From the NCBI GenBank assembly GCA_964636405.1, contig CAZWSI010000001.1, positions 62,001 to 126,000 on the forward strand: a stretch of 64,000 nt of DNA. Reading direction: 5' to 3'. Below are positions 1 through 8,318 of this stretch, piece after piece. The position numbers and the translations under genes were made by a program. Numbering within the stretch: position 1 is the stretch's first letter; each line of letters begins with the position of its first letter. Source of the DNA: CAZKGE01 sp964636405. Lineage in GTDB: Bacteria > Bacillota > Clostridia > Christensenellales > CAG-138. The notes under the pieces are model-generated. The model searched no databases, had not been told where the DNA came from, and was given only the letters and a program-made list of their open reading frames with translations.

Positions 1-1599
1 ATCCATGAGCGCGGAAAACACCGCCATGTTGGACATCTGGCCGCTGACGACGCGCGTTTCCACCTCGCTCGCGCCAAGGAACTTTTTCATTTCCTCCACG
101 AGAAGCTGCTCGACCTCGTCGATAAAGCCCGTGCCTTGATAATAGAAGATGTCACGGTCGTAGAAGGACTTCACCTTCTTGTGCTCGGCATAGCGGAAGG
201 CCGGGTCGGATTCGCAAAGCAGCCGCACCGCGCGGGACTGGGTCTGCTCGGAGGGTATGAGGTTGATGCATTCCTCCTGCCGCCAAACGTGGTTTTGCTG
301 CGTTTTCGCAACGAGCGTGCGGGCGCGCGCGGCGTAATCGCCCTCGCCCTTGACGGTGACGGGCTTGTCGTAGCCGTAGAGGATGGGCCGCGTAAACGGC
401 GGCGCGTCGCTGCGGATGTGATAGGGCGCGACGGCGGCGGGCACGCGCTTGCCGCGGATATCGACCTCGACCACATCATCCTTGAGCAAATCGCTGTCGA
501 GCAGCGCGAGGCCGATGGAGCGCAGCGCCTTGTCGTCGGAAATCACCGTGGCCAGGCCCTCGCCCTCGGAGCGGAAATACGGAACCATGGTGGCGCTGGT
601 AACATAGCCCACCTCTTTGCCGTCCTTATATACGGGGAAGCCGTGGCGCATGACGCCCTTGCCGGTGAGCGCGATGGGGCGGACGCGGCGGGGCAGCTCC
701 GCCATATCGGAAAAGTCGCGGTTCATGATGCGCGTAAAGGCGGCGTGCTGCTTTTCAAGCGCGGCGCGGCCGATAAAATCGCCCTTAAGCTCCGAAAAGC
801 TTACGGCAAACTTCGCCAGCGGCACGGCGAAAACGGGGATCTCGTTGCCATGGATATCCTCGCCCATCTCGTCGCCGTAGAGCGGCAGGGCGGATTCGAG
901 CCGCAGCGTATCACGCGCGCCGAGACCCGTGGGCCGCGCGCCCTTTTCGATGAGCAACTCCCAAAAGAATCTCGCGTCCTTCGCGTCCACAAACAGCTCG
1001 TAGCCCAGCGGCTCGCCGGTGTAGCCGGTCTTGGCGATGCGCACCTGTTTGCCCGCCATTACGAGGGTGTTCAGCGCGTTCTTGACGGGCTCGGTGAGCT
1101 GGGGTTCGTCGGTGATGCCCAGCAGAATTTCCTTGCTGGCCGGGCCCTGCACGGCGATGGAGGCTACGCTCGCGGTGATGTCGGTCATTTTTGCGTTGAA
1201 ACGGGGCAGCACCTCGTTAAAGTGCGCCACGTCCTTGGGCGTGTTGGACGCGTTGACCACCAGCAGATAGGAATCCTCCTCAAAGCGGTAGAGATACGCG
1301 TCGTCGTACGCGCCGCCCGCCTCGTTGGGCACGATGCAGTACTGCGCCATGTTGAGATCGAGCGCGTTGACGTTGCTGGAAAGCACGTGCTGCAAGAACG
1401 CCTGCGCCTCGGGCCCGTCCACAATGAAGCGCCCCATGTGGGACACGTCGAAGATGCCGCAGACCTTGCGCGTGTAGAGGTGTTCGTCCACAATGCCCGT
1501 GGGATAGTTCATCGGCATTTCCCAGCCGCCGAAATCGACCATGCTGGCCTTTGCGTCGAGATGCGCCTGATAGAGTACCGTGCGTTTGAGTTCGCTCAT
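1..1599 (-). CDS. GcvT-SHMT fusion: aminomethyltransferase fused to serine hydroxymethyltransferase (partial)
   Basis: Reading leftwards from the ATG at 1599 (Shine-Dalgarno GGAGG 7 nt upstream), residues 1 to about 370 match glycine cleavage T protein, with DFGGWEMP near the start, FDVSHMGR, and GYTGEPLGYELF. The frame then continues without a stop through a short linker into a second domain that reads INLIPSEQTQSRAV, followed by FRYAEHKK, YYQGTGFIDEVE and VSGQMSNMAVFSALMD, which is the N-terminal part of a serine hydroxymethyltransferase fold. T protein makes 5,10-methylene-THF from the glycine aminomethyl group; SHMT uses that cofactor with a second glycine to make serine. The gene is cut by the window edge after about 533 codons, so the PLP lysine is not visible. 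The SHMT half is divergent from standard GlyA (no SENFVS motif). A glycine riboswitch precedes it. The fusion is seen in the sequence; channelling is inference. Confidence 0.9.
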   Translation of the reverse strand, partial: MSELKRTVLYQAHLDAKASMVDFGGWEMPMNYPTGIVDEHLYTRKVCGIFDVSHMGRFIVDGPEAQAFLQHVLSSNVNALDLNMAQYCIVPNEAGGAYDDAYLYRFEEDSYLLVVNASNTPKDVAHFNEVLPRFNAKMTDITASVASIAVQGPASKEILLGITDEPQLTEPVKNALNTLVMAGKQVRIAKTGYTGEPLGYELFVDAKDARFFWELLIEKGARPTGLGARDTLRLESALPLYGDEMGEDIHGNEIPVFAVPLAKFAVSFSELKGDFIGRAALEKQHAAFTRIMNRDFSDMAELPRRVRPIALTGKGVMRHGFPVYKDGKEVGYVTSATMVPYFRSEGEGLATVISDDKALRSIGLALLDSDLLKDDVVEVDIRGKRVPAAVAPYHIRSDAPPFTRPILYGYDKPVTVKGEGDYAARARTLVAKTQQNHVWRQEECINLIPSEQTQSRAVRLLCESDPAFRYAEHKKVKSFYDRDIFYYQGTGFIDEVEQLLVEEMKKFLGASEVETRVVSGQMSNMAVFSALMD

Positions 1600-1663
1600 A
1601 CCGTCCTCCTGCAATGCAATTTTTTGTCAAAGCTGTTTGTCCGCCGGTTTCCGTTTTTTAGCA

Positions 1664-1699
1664 TAAAAAAAGATACGAAACGAAAGCCGTCCCGTATCT
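1664..1699 (-). terminator. Expression-platform terminator of the glycine riboswitch
   Basis: On the reverse strand AGATACGGGAC pairs with GTTTCGTATCT (11 bp including G-U pairs) and is followed by seven T residues. It lies between the second glycine aptamer and the GcvT-SHMT start, the usual place for an intrinsic terminator that glycine binding prevents from forming. Confidence 0.8.
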
Positions 1700-1866
1700 C
1701 TGTTTCCGTACCTGAGAGCGTTTCCTCCTTCGGTGCCCAGCAAAGGGCTTTCCAGAGCTTCGTCAGACGGCGATCCTTGGGCCTGAGAGCTTCCGGCGCG
1801 CTTGGGCGGCACGCTATTTCTCCTTCGGCTACCGGCTGGCGGTATCTCCCGCCGTCCTCATCCGAA
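1700..1866 (-). promoter_or_regulatory. Tandem glycine riboswitch (two aptamers)
   Basis: The reverse strand carries two aptamers in series. Each ends with the hallmark CTCTCAGG (plus-strand positions 1782-1789 and 1711-1718). The first has GGGAGATACCGCC and GCCGAAGGAG; the second has CTGGAAAG and CACCGAAGGAGGAAA. The order, spacing and a downstream terminator match the classical glycine-sensing tandem riboswitch. It controls the GcvT-SHMT fusion, so glycine should switch on its own disposal into one-carbon units and serine. Confidence 0.95.
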
Positions 1867-1897
1867 CTATGCGATTGTCCATGCTTGACCACGCCTT

Positions 1898-1926
1898 ATT
1901 ATACCGGCGCGCGGCGCGCTTGTAAA
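1898..1926 (-). promoter_or_regulatory. Housekeeping promoter of the riboswitch/GcvT-SHMT transcript
   Basis: Reverse strand TTTACA (1926-1921), 17 nt spacer, TATAAT (1903-1898). It starts transcription about 25-30 nt before the first glycine aptamer. Confidence 0.75.
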
Positions 1927-1985
1927 GCAAATTTTGCCTGCCCGCGCAAGGCTTGCAGCTTTGCACAGGCGTGTGGCGGGCGGGG

Positions 1986-3311
1986 CTACGGCTTCTTCTG
2001 CGGATCGGTTGCGTCGGCGGCCGCGAAGGCCTCCACAGCCCAGTCCTCCGTGGGGTACAGCGCGGCGTAGGGATTGTTCGGGTCCGGGTCCGAGGGATCC
2101 CAGCCCACGTAGTTGCCGCCGTGGTAATCGCCCGATACGCGCCGTTGATACGGCTCCTCCTCAATAAGCGGCGCGGGCTGCGCGGGCGCGGGGCCGGCAT
2201 CGTCGGTCACGGTCACGGGCGTGCCCACCGTGCAGTAGGTATAGATCCACAGCGCGTCGAGCACCCGCATGCGCACGCAGCCGCCCGAGGCGGGCGTGCC
2301 CAGCCTATCGTAGTATTTTACGGACATCTGCCGCTTGCCGTTCTCGCGGTTTTGCGGATTCGGCCCGGTGATGGGCACCGAATGGAACAGATAGCTGCCC
2401 GTGATGCGGCTGGAATACTGGCCGTACAGATTTTCGTTGTTCATGCCGAGCTTTTTATACAGGTATTGCTCCATAATGCGGAAATCCCCGCGCGGCGTAT
2501 CGTCGGCGCTTTTGCCCGTGGAGCAGAGCATCACGCGCGCCTCCACCCATTCGCCGTCCACGGCGCGGTAGGCCACCACGCTCTGCGAGCCGATGTAGAT
2601 TACAAGCTTGACAGGGTCGCCTTCAAGCGGCGTGTCCATGGGCGTATAGGCTGGCACGAGCACGCGGCCTGTATCGGGCAGCGCGCCGGGCAGCATTTGC
2701 CCCGCTTCGTCCGCGGGATAGAACGCGGCCGCCGCTTCGCCAAAGGAGCCGTAAACGAGGCAGGCGCCCGTATCCGTCGCGCGCAGGTGGCCGGTCAGCC
2801 CCGTCGGCTCGTATACGCGGCGCGGCACGAAGCCTTCGGGCAGCGGAACAGGCGCGCACACGCCAGCCTGCTCCGGCGCGTCGGAAGCAAAGCCGCCCGC
2901 ATCCGCAAAGGCGAAGCTATAGGCTTCGTCCTCGCTTGCGCGCGTGAGTTCGGCCGCCGCAAAGCCACGCTCGGTTTCGGTGAGAACGCCGTTTGTCAGC
3001 TCGTCGCGCTCGGCCCACACACGGTATTGCGCCGCGCCCGCCGCATCGGTAAAGGCATAGAACGCGCCCGAAGGCAGGCCGGGCAGCGTGACGGCGGTAT
3101 AGAAGGCGGGCACGCTTTCGGGCGCGCCGGACGCGATGCGCAATGCGGAACAGGAAACGACCGGCGCGGGCGTGGGCGTAGCCGGCACGAAGGTCGGCGC
3201 TGGGGCCTCCGCCTCCAGCGCGGCGGGCGCACAGGCGAAAGGCCCCGCCGCAAGGCAGAAAAGCGCCGCGAGCAGCGCGAGGCGGCGGAAAAGGCGGGCT
3301 CCGAGGATCAT
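1986..3311 (-). CDS. Lipoprotein L,D-transpeptidase (YkuD domain)
   Basis: This 441-residue protein begins with a signal peptide ending in a lipobox (PFAC, Cys27) and a short Pro/Thr-rich linker. The YkuD catalytic signature is near residue 345: an upstream His in LFHSVPI and then SGGCVRM with the nucleophilic Cys. Such enzymes form 3-3 crosslinks in peptidoglycan, or attach proteins to it, using tetrapeptide donors. The roughly 200 residues between linker and catalytic domain show no family I recognise; about 90 residues follow the active site. It is divergent from dacA with overlapping promoters, and DacA makes the tetrapeptide that L,D-transpeptidases consume. The start has GGAG 9 nt upstream. 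Confidence 0.88.
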   Translation of the reverse strand: MILGARLFRRLALLAALFCLAAGPFACAPAALEAEAPAPTFVPATPTPAPVVSCSALRIASGAPESVPAFYTAVTLPGLPSGAFYAFTDAAGAAQYRVWAERDELTNGVLTETERGFAAAELTRASEDEAYSFAFADAGGFASDAPEQAGVCAPVPLPEGFVPRRVYEPTGLTGHLRATDTGACLVYGSFGEAAAAFYPADEAGQMLPGALPDTGRVLVPAYTPMDTPLEGDPVKLVIYIGSQSVVAYRAVDGEWVEARVMLCSTGKSADDTPRGDFRIMEQYLYKKLGMNNENLYGQYSSRITGSYLFHSVPITGPNPQNRENGKRQMSVKYYDRLGTPASGGCVRMRVLDALWIYTYCTVGTPVTVTDDAGPAPAQPAPLIEEEPYQRRVSGDYHGGNYVGWDPSDPDPNNPYAALYPTEDWAVEAFAAADATDPQKKP

Positions 3312-3360
3312 AACGCACGCTCCGCGGGAAAATCCCGCAGCCTTTCGTGAAATTTCGTTT

Positions 3361-3387
3361 ATTATACCGCAAGCGCTGTGCTATAAT
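3361..3387. promoter_or_regulatory. Overlapping divergent promoters of the L,D-transpeptidase and dacA genes
   Basis: A reverse-strand TATAAT (3366-3361) faces the transpeptidase and a forward TGCTATAAT (extended -10, 3379-3387) faces dacA. The two -10 boxes are only about 15 bp apart, so polymerase binding at one should compete with the other. Confidence 0.6.
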
Positions 3388-3415
3388 CAACAAAAACCCA
3401 AGGCGGTATTTCAAT

Positions 3416-4393
3416 ATGAAACGACGGCTGCTTACCCTGCTCTGCTGCGCGGCGCTGCTTCTGCCCGCGCCCGCCGCGCGCGCGGAGGAGGAGGGGGCCG
3501 ATCCCATGGCGGAGGTCGCCGTGCCCTATGTGGCCGTCGTCCGCGCGGACAGGCCCGGGGAAACGCTCCTTGCGCGCGAGCCGGATGCGCGCTGCATCCC
3601 GGCCAGCACCATGAAAATCATGACCTGCATCCTCGCGCTGGAAAGCTGCGGCCTTGATGACCCCGTGCGTATCCCCGGCGCAATCGCGGGCCTGACGGAA
3701 AAGCATACCAAAGCGGGCTTTGTATCGGGCGAAACCGTGCCCATGCGCGACGTGCTCTACGGGCTTATGCTCGAATCCGGCAACGACGCGGCGCTGGCCG
3801 TGGCCTATCACCTGGCCGAGGATGTGGAGGCCTTCGCCGTGCTCATGAACGAAAAGGCGGCGGCGCTGGGCTTAAACGATACGCATTTCCTCACGCCCAG
3901 CGGAACCTACCACCGCGGGCAGTATTCCACGGCGCGCGACATGGCGCTTTTGACCGCTTACGCGCTGCAAAACGAGGATTTCGCGCAAATCATCTCCACC
4001 GCCACGTATGAAATCGCGCCCAGCGACAAGCGCAAAAAGACGCTGCGGCTCACCAACACGAACCGGCTCATCTCCGACCCGGAAGGCTCCCCGATCCTGT
4101 ACGCGGATTGCGTGGGCGGCAAAACGGGCTCCACCGAGCAGGGGGGGCGCTGTCTCATCGTTGCCGCGCGGCGCGACGGGACGACGGTCATCGCGGTGCT
4201 GCTGGGCCTGCTGAAGGGCGGCGGCACGGGCGAGCGCGCCCAGCGCTGCTATGAGGACGCCATCCGGCTTTTCGACGCGGCGTTTGCGCGCCTTGCCGCC
4301 GCCGGGCCCAAGGCGGAGCGGCAAGCCGCGCCGCGCTTTGGCGCGCCCGAGCGCCCGCAGCGCCAAACGCGGGCCGTCCTAACGCGCGATTGA
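3416..4393 (+). CDS. dacA: D-alanyl-D-alanine carboxypeptidase (peptidase S11)
   Basis: A 325-residue secreted serine DD-peptidase. A signal peptide (MKRRLLTLLCCAALLLPAP) ends around residue 22. The three penicillin-binding motifs are present: STMK (Ser64-Lys67), SGN in LESGNDAA (about residue 120), and KTGST (about residue 240). It removes the terminal D-Ala from stem pentapeptides. Compared with B. subtilis DacA (about 440 aa) it lacks most of the C-terminal beta domain and amphipathic anchor, so it may be released or held by the charged tail. The start at 3416 was preferred to upstream in-frame codons because those overlap the promoter; AGGCGG lies 10 nt upstream. A promoter for the next gene overlaps its stop codon. 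Confidence 0.92.
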   Translation: MKRRLLTLLCCAALLLPAPAARAEEEGADPMAEVAVPYVAVVRADRPGETLLAREPDARCIPASTMKIMTCILALESCGLDDPVRIPGAIAGLTEKHTKAGFVSGETVPMRDVLYGLMLESGNDAALAVAYHLAEDVEAFAVLMNEKAAALGLNDTHFLTPSGTYHRGQYSTARDMALLTAYALQNEDFAQIISTATYEIAPSDKRKKTLRLTNTNRLISDPEGSPILYADCVGGKTGSTEQGGRCLIVAARRDGTTVIAVLLGLLKGGGTGERAQRCYEDAIRLFDAAFARLAAAGPKAERQAAPRFGAPERPQRQTRAVLTRD

Positions 4394-4418
4394 CATTCGC
4401 CGCCGCGCCGGATATCAT
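4390..4418 (+). promoter_or_regulatory. Promoter of the ChbG/formyltransferase pair
   Basis: TTGACA (4390-4395), 17 nt, TATCAT (4413-4418). The -35 box overlaps the dacA stop codon. The leader before the ATG at 4436 is about 11 nt. Confidence 0.65.
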
Positions 4419-4435
4419 ATGGATTGGGTTAATAT

Positions 4436-5338
4436 ATGAAGATCTTTTTTCATTCGGACGATTACGGAATCAACGCGGCGCAAGCCGACGTGATATTGGA
4501 TTGCGCGCAAACGGGCTGCCTCAACAGCCTGAGCGTCATGCCCAACAGCGCCTGCCTGCCCGAGGCCATGGAGCGGCTTTCGCTTCTGGAAAAGCGGCCG
4601 CACATTGCCGTGCACTTAAACTACGTGGAGGGGCCCTGCTGCGCGGGGCGGGCCGCCGTGCCGCTGCTCACCGACGAACGCGGCTGCTTTTCGCTCTCCT
4701 TTGCCCAACTGCTGCTCAAAAGCCTCCTGCCCGGCCGTAAGGCTCTCTATGTGCAGCTCAAGGCGGAAACGCGCGCGCAGCTAAAACGCGTTGCGTCCCT
4801 GTATCCGGCGGGCGCGCCGCTGCGCATCGATTCGCACCAGCATTTTCACGCCATCCCCCTGCTTTATGGAGCCATCCTCGAAACGCTTTCCGAGGAGGGG
4901 CTGCGCCCCGCGTATATTCGCATGCCGGACGAGCCTGTTTGGCCCTATCTCAAGCGGCCCCGGCTTTTTTTGAGCGTCCCGCCCGTCAATTGGGTCAAGC
5001 AGGCCCTGCTTCGCTTCCTCCTGCTCTTTGACGAGGGCAAACGCAAAAAGGCCGGTATTCCGACGGCGCTCTTTTGCGGCGTGGTGCTCACAGGACGCAT
5101 GGACGCGGCGCGCGTCCTGGCAGTGCTGCCGGATTTTCTGGCCCGCGCCGCGCGCAAGGGCGCGGACGTGGAATGTCTCTTTCACCCGGGCCGGCTTGCC
5201 GGAGCGGATTGCTGCCTCGATCCGCGAAAGACAGATTTTGTGCGCTTCAATCTCTCGCCTAACCGGGATATCGAGCGGGAAGCGCTGCACGCGCCGCGCA
5301 TGCGGAGCATGGCGGACATAGCGGAGGGAACAAAATGA
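4436..5338 (+). CDS. ChbG/YdjC-family carbohydrate deacetylase
   Basis: 300 residues beginning KIFFHSDDYGIN, the family's metal-site motif (adjacent Asp residues), with further His ligands in IDSHQHFHAIPLLYG near residue 135 and HPGRL near residue 250. Characterised members (ChbG) are zinc- or magnesium-dependent deacetylases of N-acetylated sugars such as chitin oligosaccharides. No signal peptide is visible, so it should act in the cytoplasm. Its ATGA stop/start overlaps the next gene, a formyltransferase-fold protein, indicating translational coupling and a shared substrate. The actual sugar cannot be read from the sequence. Confidence 0.85.
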   Translation: MKIFFHSDDYGINAAQADVILDCAQTGCLNSLSVMPNSACLPEAMERLSLLEKRPHIAVHLNYVEGPCCAGRAAVPLLTDERGCFSLSFAQLLLKSLLPGRKALYVQLKAETRAQLKRVASLYPAGAPLRIDSHQHFHAIPLLYGAILETLSEEGLRPAYIRMPDEPVWPYLKRPRLFLSVPPVNWVKQALLRFLLLFDEGKRKKAGIPTALFCGVVLTGRMDAARVLAVLPDFLARAARKGADVECLFHPGRLAGADCCLDPRKTDFVRFNLSPNRDIEREALHAPRMRSMADIAEGTK

Positions 5339-6093
5339 GGGTATTTTTTATCGTTGACGAGACTTGCTTTTTTCACCCAGAGTTTATCGAGGGCGTTTTA
5401 ACGCGCGGGCAGGATACCTTTGTGGGCGCGGCGCTCGTCACGCGCTCGAAAAACAGCCCGGAGCGGTATGTGACCCAGCATTTCTACGAGCTGTATCCCT
5501 CCGAGATCTGGAAGCTGGGCTGGAAAAAGATCGGTTGCATGCTTTCGGAACGCTTTTTTGGCAAAACGCATTCCGTGCGCAAGGTGCTCCAAACCCACAA
5601 GCTTCCCTTCTTCACCGTGCGGGATACCATCAATACGCCCGTGCTGCGCGCGCGCATTGCGGCCTTTGAGCCGGATGTGATCGTTTCCTCCAATCCGCTC
5701 TACTTTGGCAAAAAGCTGCTCGCGCTGCCCAGGATCGCCTGCATCAACCGGCATTCGAGTCTCCTGCCTAACAACGGCGGCGTGTGGCCCGGCTTTCAGG
5801 CCGTGCGCAAGGGCGAAAGCGTAACCGGCGTGAGCGTGCATACCATGACCCCCGTCATCGACGAGGGCGTGGTGCTCGATGTGCGCGTCACGCCCATTTG
5901 CGAGGGCGAAAGCCTGACGGATATCTACGCGCGCTGCTTCGCGCTGAGCGTGGACGCGGTGCTCGGTGCGCTCGATAAGCTCCGCGCGGGCGACCTGACC
6001 CCGGTCGAAACGCCCTGGCCGCACAATTATTATTCCTGGCCCACGCACGAGCAATGGAAGGAATTCCGCGCGCACGGGGGACGGTATATTTAG
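5335..6093 (+). CDS. Formyltransferase-family protein (N10-formyl-THF dependent fold)
   Basis: 252 residues. The formyl-transferase core lies at about residues 95-185: FEPDVIVSSNPLYFG, then INRHSSLLPNNGG with the catalytic Asn and His of the family, TGVSVHTM, and the catalytic Asp in VIDEGVV. It is much shorter than methionyl-tRNA formyltransferase (about 310 aa) and lacks the C-terminal OB domain, resembling sugar N-formyltransferases instead. It overlaps the ChbG-like deacetylase by 4 nt. A two-step route (remove acetyl, add formyl on an amino sugar) is an inference from this pairing. A strong hairpin terminator follows. Confidence 0.78.
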   Translation: MRVFFIVDETCFFHPEFIEGVLTRGQDTFVGAALVTRSKNSPERYVTQHFYELYPSEIWKLGWKKIGCMLSERFFGKTHSVRKVLQTHKLPFFTVRDTINTPVLRARIAAFEPDVIVSSNPLYFGKKLLALPRIACINRHSSLLPNNGGVWPGFQAVRKGESVTGVSVHTMTPVIDEGVVLDVRVTPICEGESLTDIYARCFALSVDAVLGALDKLRAGDLTPVETPWPHNYYSWPTHEQWKEFRAHGGRYI

Positions 6094-6118
6094 GCGGCGC
6101 ATAGCCGCGGCAAAAGCG

Positions 6119-6165
6119 ACGGGCCGGTTTTCAAGCGCTGTCCGCCTGAAACCGGCCCGTTTTTA
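6119..6165. terminator. Terminator between convergent genes
   Basis: ACGGGCCGGTTTTCA pairs with TGAAACCGGCCCGT across a 13-nt loop and is followed by TTTTT on the forward strand. On the reverse strand CTTTT follows four bases after the stem, so it may also stop the convergent hydrolase transcript. Confidence 0.85.
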
Positions 6166-6170
6166 TGCGC

Positions 6171-6968
6171 CTATACGCGGTTTTGAATCCAGCAAATCAC
6201 GTCGCCGATCACCTCGTCGCGGCAGTATTCATTGAAGATTTCGTGATATAAGCCGCCGTAAATCTTCATTTGCTTATCGCGCGAGGACACCATGCCGAAG
6301 AAATCGTAGGTGTCCGTCACGGAGACGATGCCGTCCTTTTCGCCGTGCAGCATCAAAACGGGGTAGGCAAATTTCCCCGCTTGCTCCGTGAACCACGCCA
6401 CGCCCTCGCACAGCGCGTAGCATAGGCCCGCCGTAAAGGTTTTGCAGTTATAGGGATCCTTGCCGTACCAGTCCACCACCTCCCGCACGGAGCAAACGCC
6501 GCTGCCGAGCGCGTTGGGGAGCTGGGTGTGCGGATCCATGCCCTTGGGCACGCCGCTGAGCAAATGCCCGTTGTCGCGCGCGACCGCGCCGCTCGTAATC
6601 AGCCCGGCAAGCTTTTTGTTCGGATATTTCGCGCCGTAGAGCGCCACCGCGTAGCCGCCCATGGAGTGACCCAGCAGGAACACGGGCCTGCCGCCGCTCT
6701 CCGCAATGGCCATGTCTACCACCACGTTTACGTCGTCTAAAAGCTGATGAAAATCGTCGTAATGCGTGCGCTCGCCCTCGCTGCGGCCGTGGCCCCGGTG
6801 ATCGAAGCGATAGGTGCCGATCCCCGCCTTGTGGAACAGCTCCGCCAGATAATCGTAGCGGCCCTGATGCTCCGCGAGCCCGTGCACGATCACACAGCGG
6901 CATTTATCGCCGCCGGAGAGCTCCGGGTTGAGATACAGCTTCGTTTTGTCAAAGGTTTCAATCAACAT
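6171..6968 (-). CDS. Alpha/beta hydrolase (monoacylglycerol-lipase-like)
   Basis: 265 residues of a serine hydrolase. VIVHGLAEHQGRYD near residue 28 is the oxyanion region typical of monoacylglycerol lipase/lysophospholipase homologues. RFDHRGHGRSEG follows. The nucleophile is in LLGHSMGGYAV (about residue 98), the acid in GEKDGIVS (about 216) and the base His in GGLYHEIFNE (about 242). No signal peptide, so cytoplasmic. It most likely hydrolyses a small lipid ester; substrate not determinable. SD GGAGGCGC precedes the ATG. It lies 66 nt downstream of the MFS gene and may be cotranscribed with it. Confidence 0.85.
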   Translation of the reverse strand: MLIETFDKTKLYLNPELSGGDKCRCVIVHGLAEHQGRYDYLAELFHKAGIGTYRFDHRGHGRSEGERTHYDDFHQLLDDVNVVVDMAIAESGGRPVFLLGHSMGGYAVALYGAKYPNKKLAGLITSGAVARDNGHLLSGVPKGMDPHTQLPNALGSGVCSVREVVDWYGKDPYNCKTFTAGLCYALCEGVAWFTEQAGKFAYPVLMLHGEKDGIVSVTDTYDFFGMVSSRDKQMKIYGGLYHEIFNEYCRDEVIGDVICWIQNRV

Positions 6969-7034
6969 GATGCGCCTCCTTGTTATGAATTTGGATGGGG
7001 AATCCGTGGAATATGCTTAAGGCGTGCCCGCCTG

Positions 7035-8318
7035 TCATTTCCCCGAAGGAAAGGGCAGGGTTCCCTCCCGCTCCATTTTCAGATAGCGCTTCCAGCCGCC
7101 GCCGCCGGCAAGGCAAAGCGCCGTGCCGGAAACGGCGATGACGAGCCACAGGAGCACCGAGGCGCTCCAGCCGAAGCGCTCGGAGAGCAGCCCGATGAGA
7201 AAGCTGGAAAGCGCGGACGCGCCGTAGGCCAGCGCGTTTTGAAGGCCGGCTATGGTTGCGCTCCGGCCGATGCAGGAAAAATGCAGCGGCAGCAGGCATT
7301 GCAAAAGCGTGTTGGCCCCGTACATGGCGGCGGAACACACGCAGAGGCAGCAAACGGAGAGCAGGGCCGAACGCGCGCCGAATATGCGCAGCGCCAGCAA
7401 CGCCACGCCGCCCAAACCGAAAAGGAGCGTGCCGGAAAGCACCTCGTTTTGCAAGCGGCGGTTCACGCCCGCGCCCAGATATACGCCCGCGAGGCTGGTA
7501 ATGGGCAGCAGCGCGGAAAGGAGCGACGCAGAAGACGCCCGCATGCCGTGGAATTCGGCAAAGAAGGTGGAGGCCCAAACGGCCACGCTGTCCTTGATCA
7601 TGCCGTTTGCCGCGATGCCCAGGGTGATAAAGATCAGCCCGGAGAGCATAAACAAGCGCGCCAGCGTCTTGAAATCGGCGGCGGGAGCGGGGGCGGCTGC
7701 GCCCGCGCCGGGCGGCGTCTTGGGCGCGGGCGGCGCGTTGGGCACGAGCTTTCGCATGTTCAGGTAAAAGACCGCGCTTGCGGCCAGACCGATGCAGCCC
7801 GCGGCGGCAAAGGGCGCGTGCCAGCCGAACAGGCGAAGCATGAGCGCGGAAAGCCCATAGCACGCGAAGGTGCCCGCCGGGATGGAAAGCGAGATGTTCA
7901 CGCCCGCGAGCGTGCGCGCTTCGCCCGTCAGGCGCGTTGCGAAGGTGCGGACGATGGGCGTCCATAAAAGGGAAAGAGCATAGCCGTTGGCGCACCAAAC
8001 GGCCAGCATCCAGCCCGGGGACGGCGCAAATGCCATGAGTAAATTGCACAGGCCGGAAAGCAGAAGCCCGCAGGCGATCATGCGCACGGGATAGAGCCGG
8101 TCGCCCAGATAGCCGTTGACGAGCTGCCCGAAGCCATAACACACATAAAAGCCCGTGCTTACGAGGCCGATTTCCGCCTTGTCCCAACAGGTTGCGGCCA
8201 GTATGGCGGGCATGCTCGCGCCCAGCGCATTGCGGCACATATAGGCCGAAAAATACGCGCCCCAGCAAAAGAGAAAGATGGCCCGATCCGCGCCCTTGAG
8301 CCGTTGCGCTCTGTTCAT
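7035..8318 (-). CDS. MFS transporter (organophosphate/GlpT-UhpC-like)
   Basis: 427 residues with about 12 hydrophobic helices and a central hydrophilic loop (about residues 185-205, rich in Pro and Ala). The first helix reads FSAYMCRNALGASMP and the loop between helices 2 and 3 has NGYLGDRLYPVRM, similar to the GlpT/UhpC branch of the major facilitator superfamily, which exchanges sugar or glycerol phosphates for phosphate. Substrate is unknown. The start at 8318 has CTGGAG 9 nt upstream; a longer in-frame start would overlap the -10 box TGGTATAAT on the reverse strand near 8350, so it was rejected. Confidence 0.85.
   Translation of the reverse strand: MNRAQRLKGADRAIFLFCWGAYFSAYMCRNALGASMPAILAATCWDKAEIGLVSTGFYVCYGFGQLVNGYLGDRLYPVRMIACGLLLSGLCNLLMAFAPSPGWMLAVWCANGYALSLLWTPIVRTFATRLTGEARTLAGVNISLSIPAGTFACYGLSALMLRLFGWHAPFAAAGCIGLAASAVFYLNMRKLVPNAPPAPKTPPGAGAAAPAPAADFKTLARLFMLSGLIFITLGIAANGMIKDSVAVWASTFFAEFHGMRASSASLLSALLPITSLAGVYLGAGVNRRLQNEVLSGTLLFGLGGVALLALRIFGARSALLSVCCLCVCSAAMYGANTLLQCLLPLHFSCIGRSATIAGLQNALAYGASALSSFLIGLLSERFGWSASVLLWLVIAVSGTALCLAGGGGWKRYLKMEREGTLPFPSGK

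Noticed and set aside
136..2070. Long open frame on the forward strand (644 residues)
   Set aside because: It is antisense to the GcvT-SHMT fusion and riboswitch; composition is Arg/His/Gly-rich as expected for a GC-rich shadow frame, and it crosses the riboswitch.
1953..3350. Forward frame of 465 residues opposite the L,D-transpeptidase
   Set aside because: Shadow of a gene with clear signal peptide and catalytic motif on the other strand.
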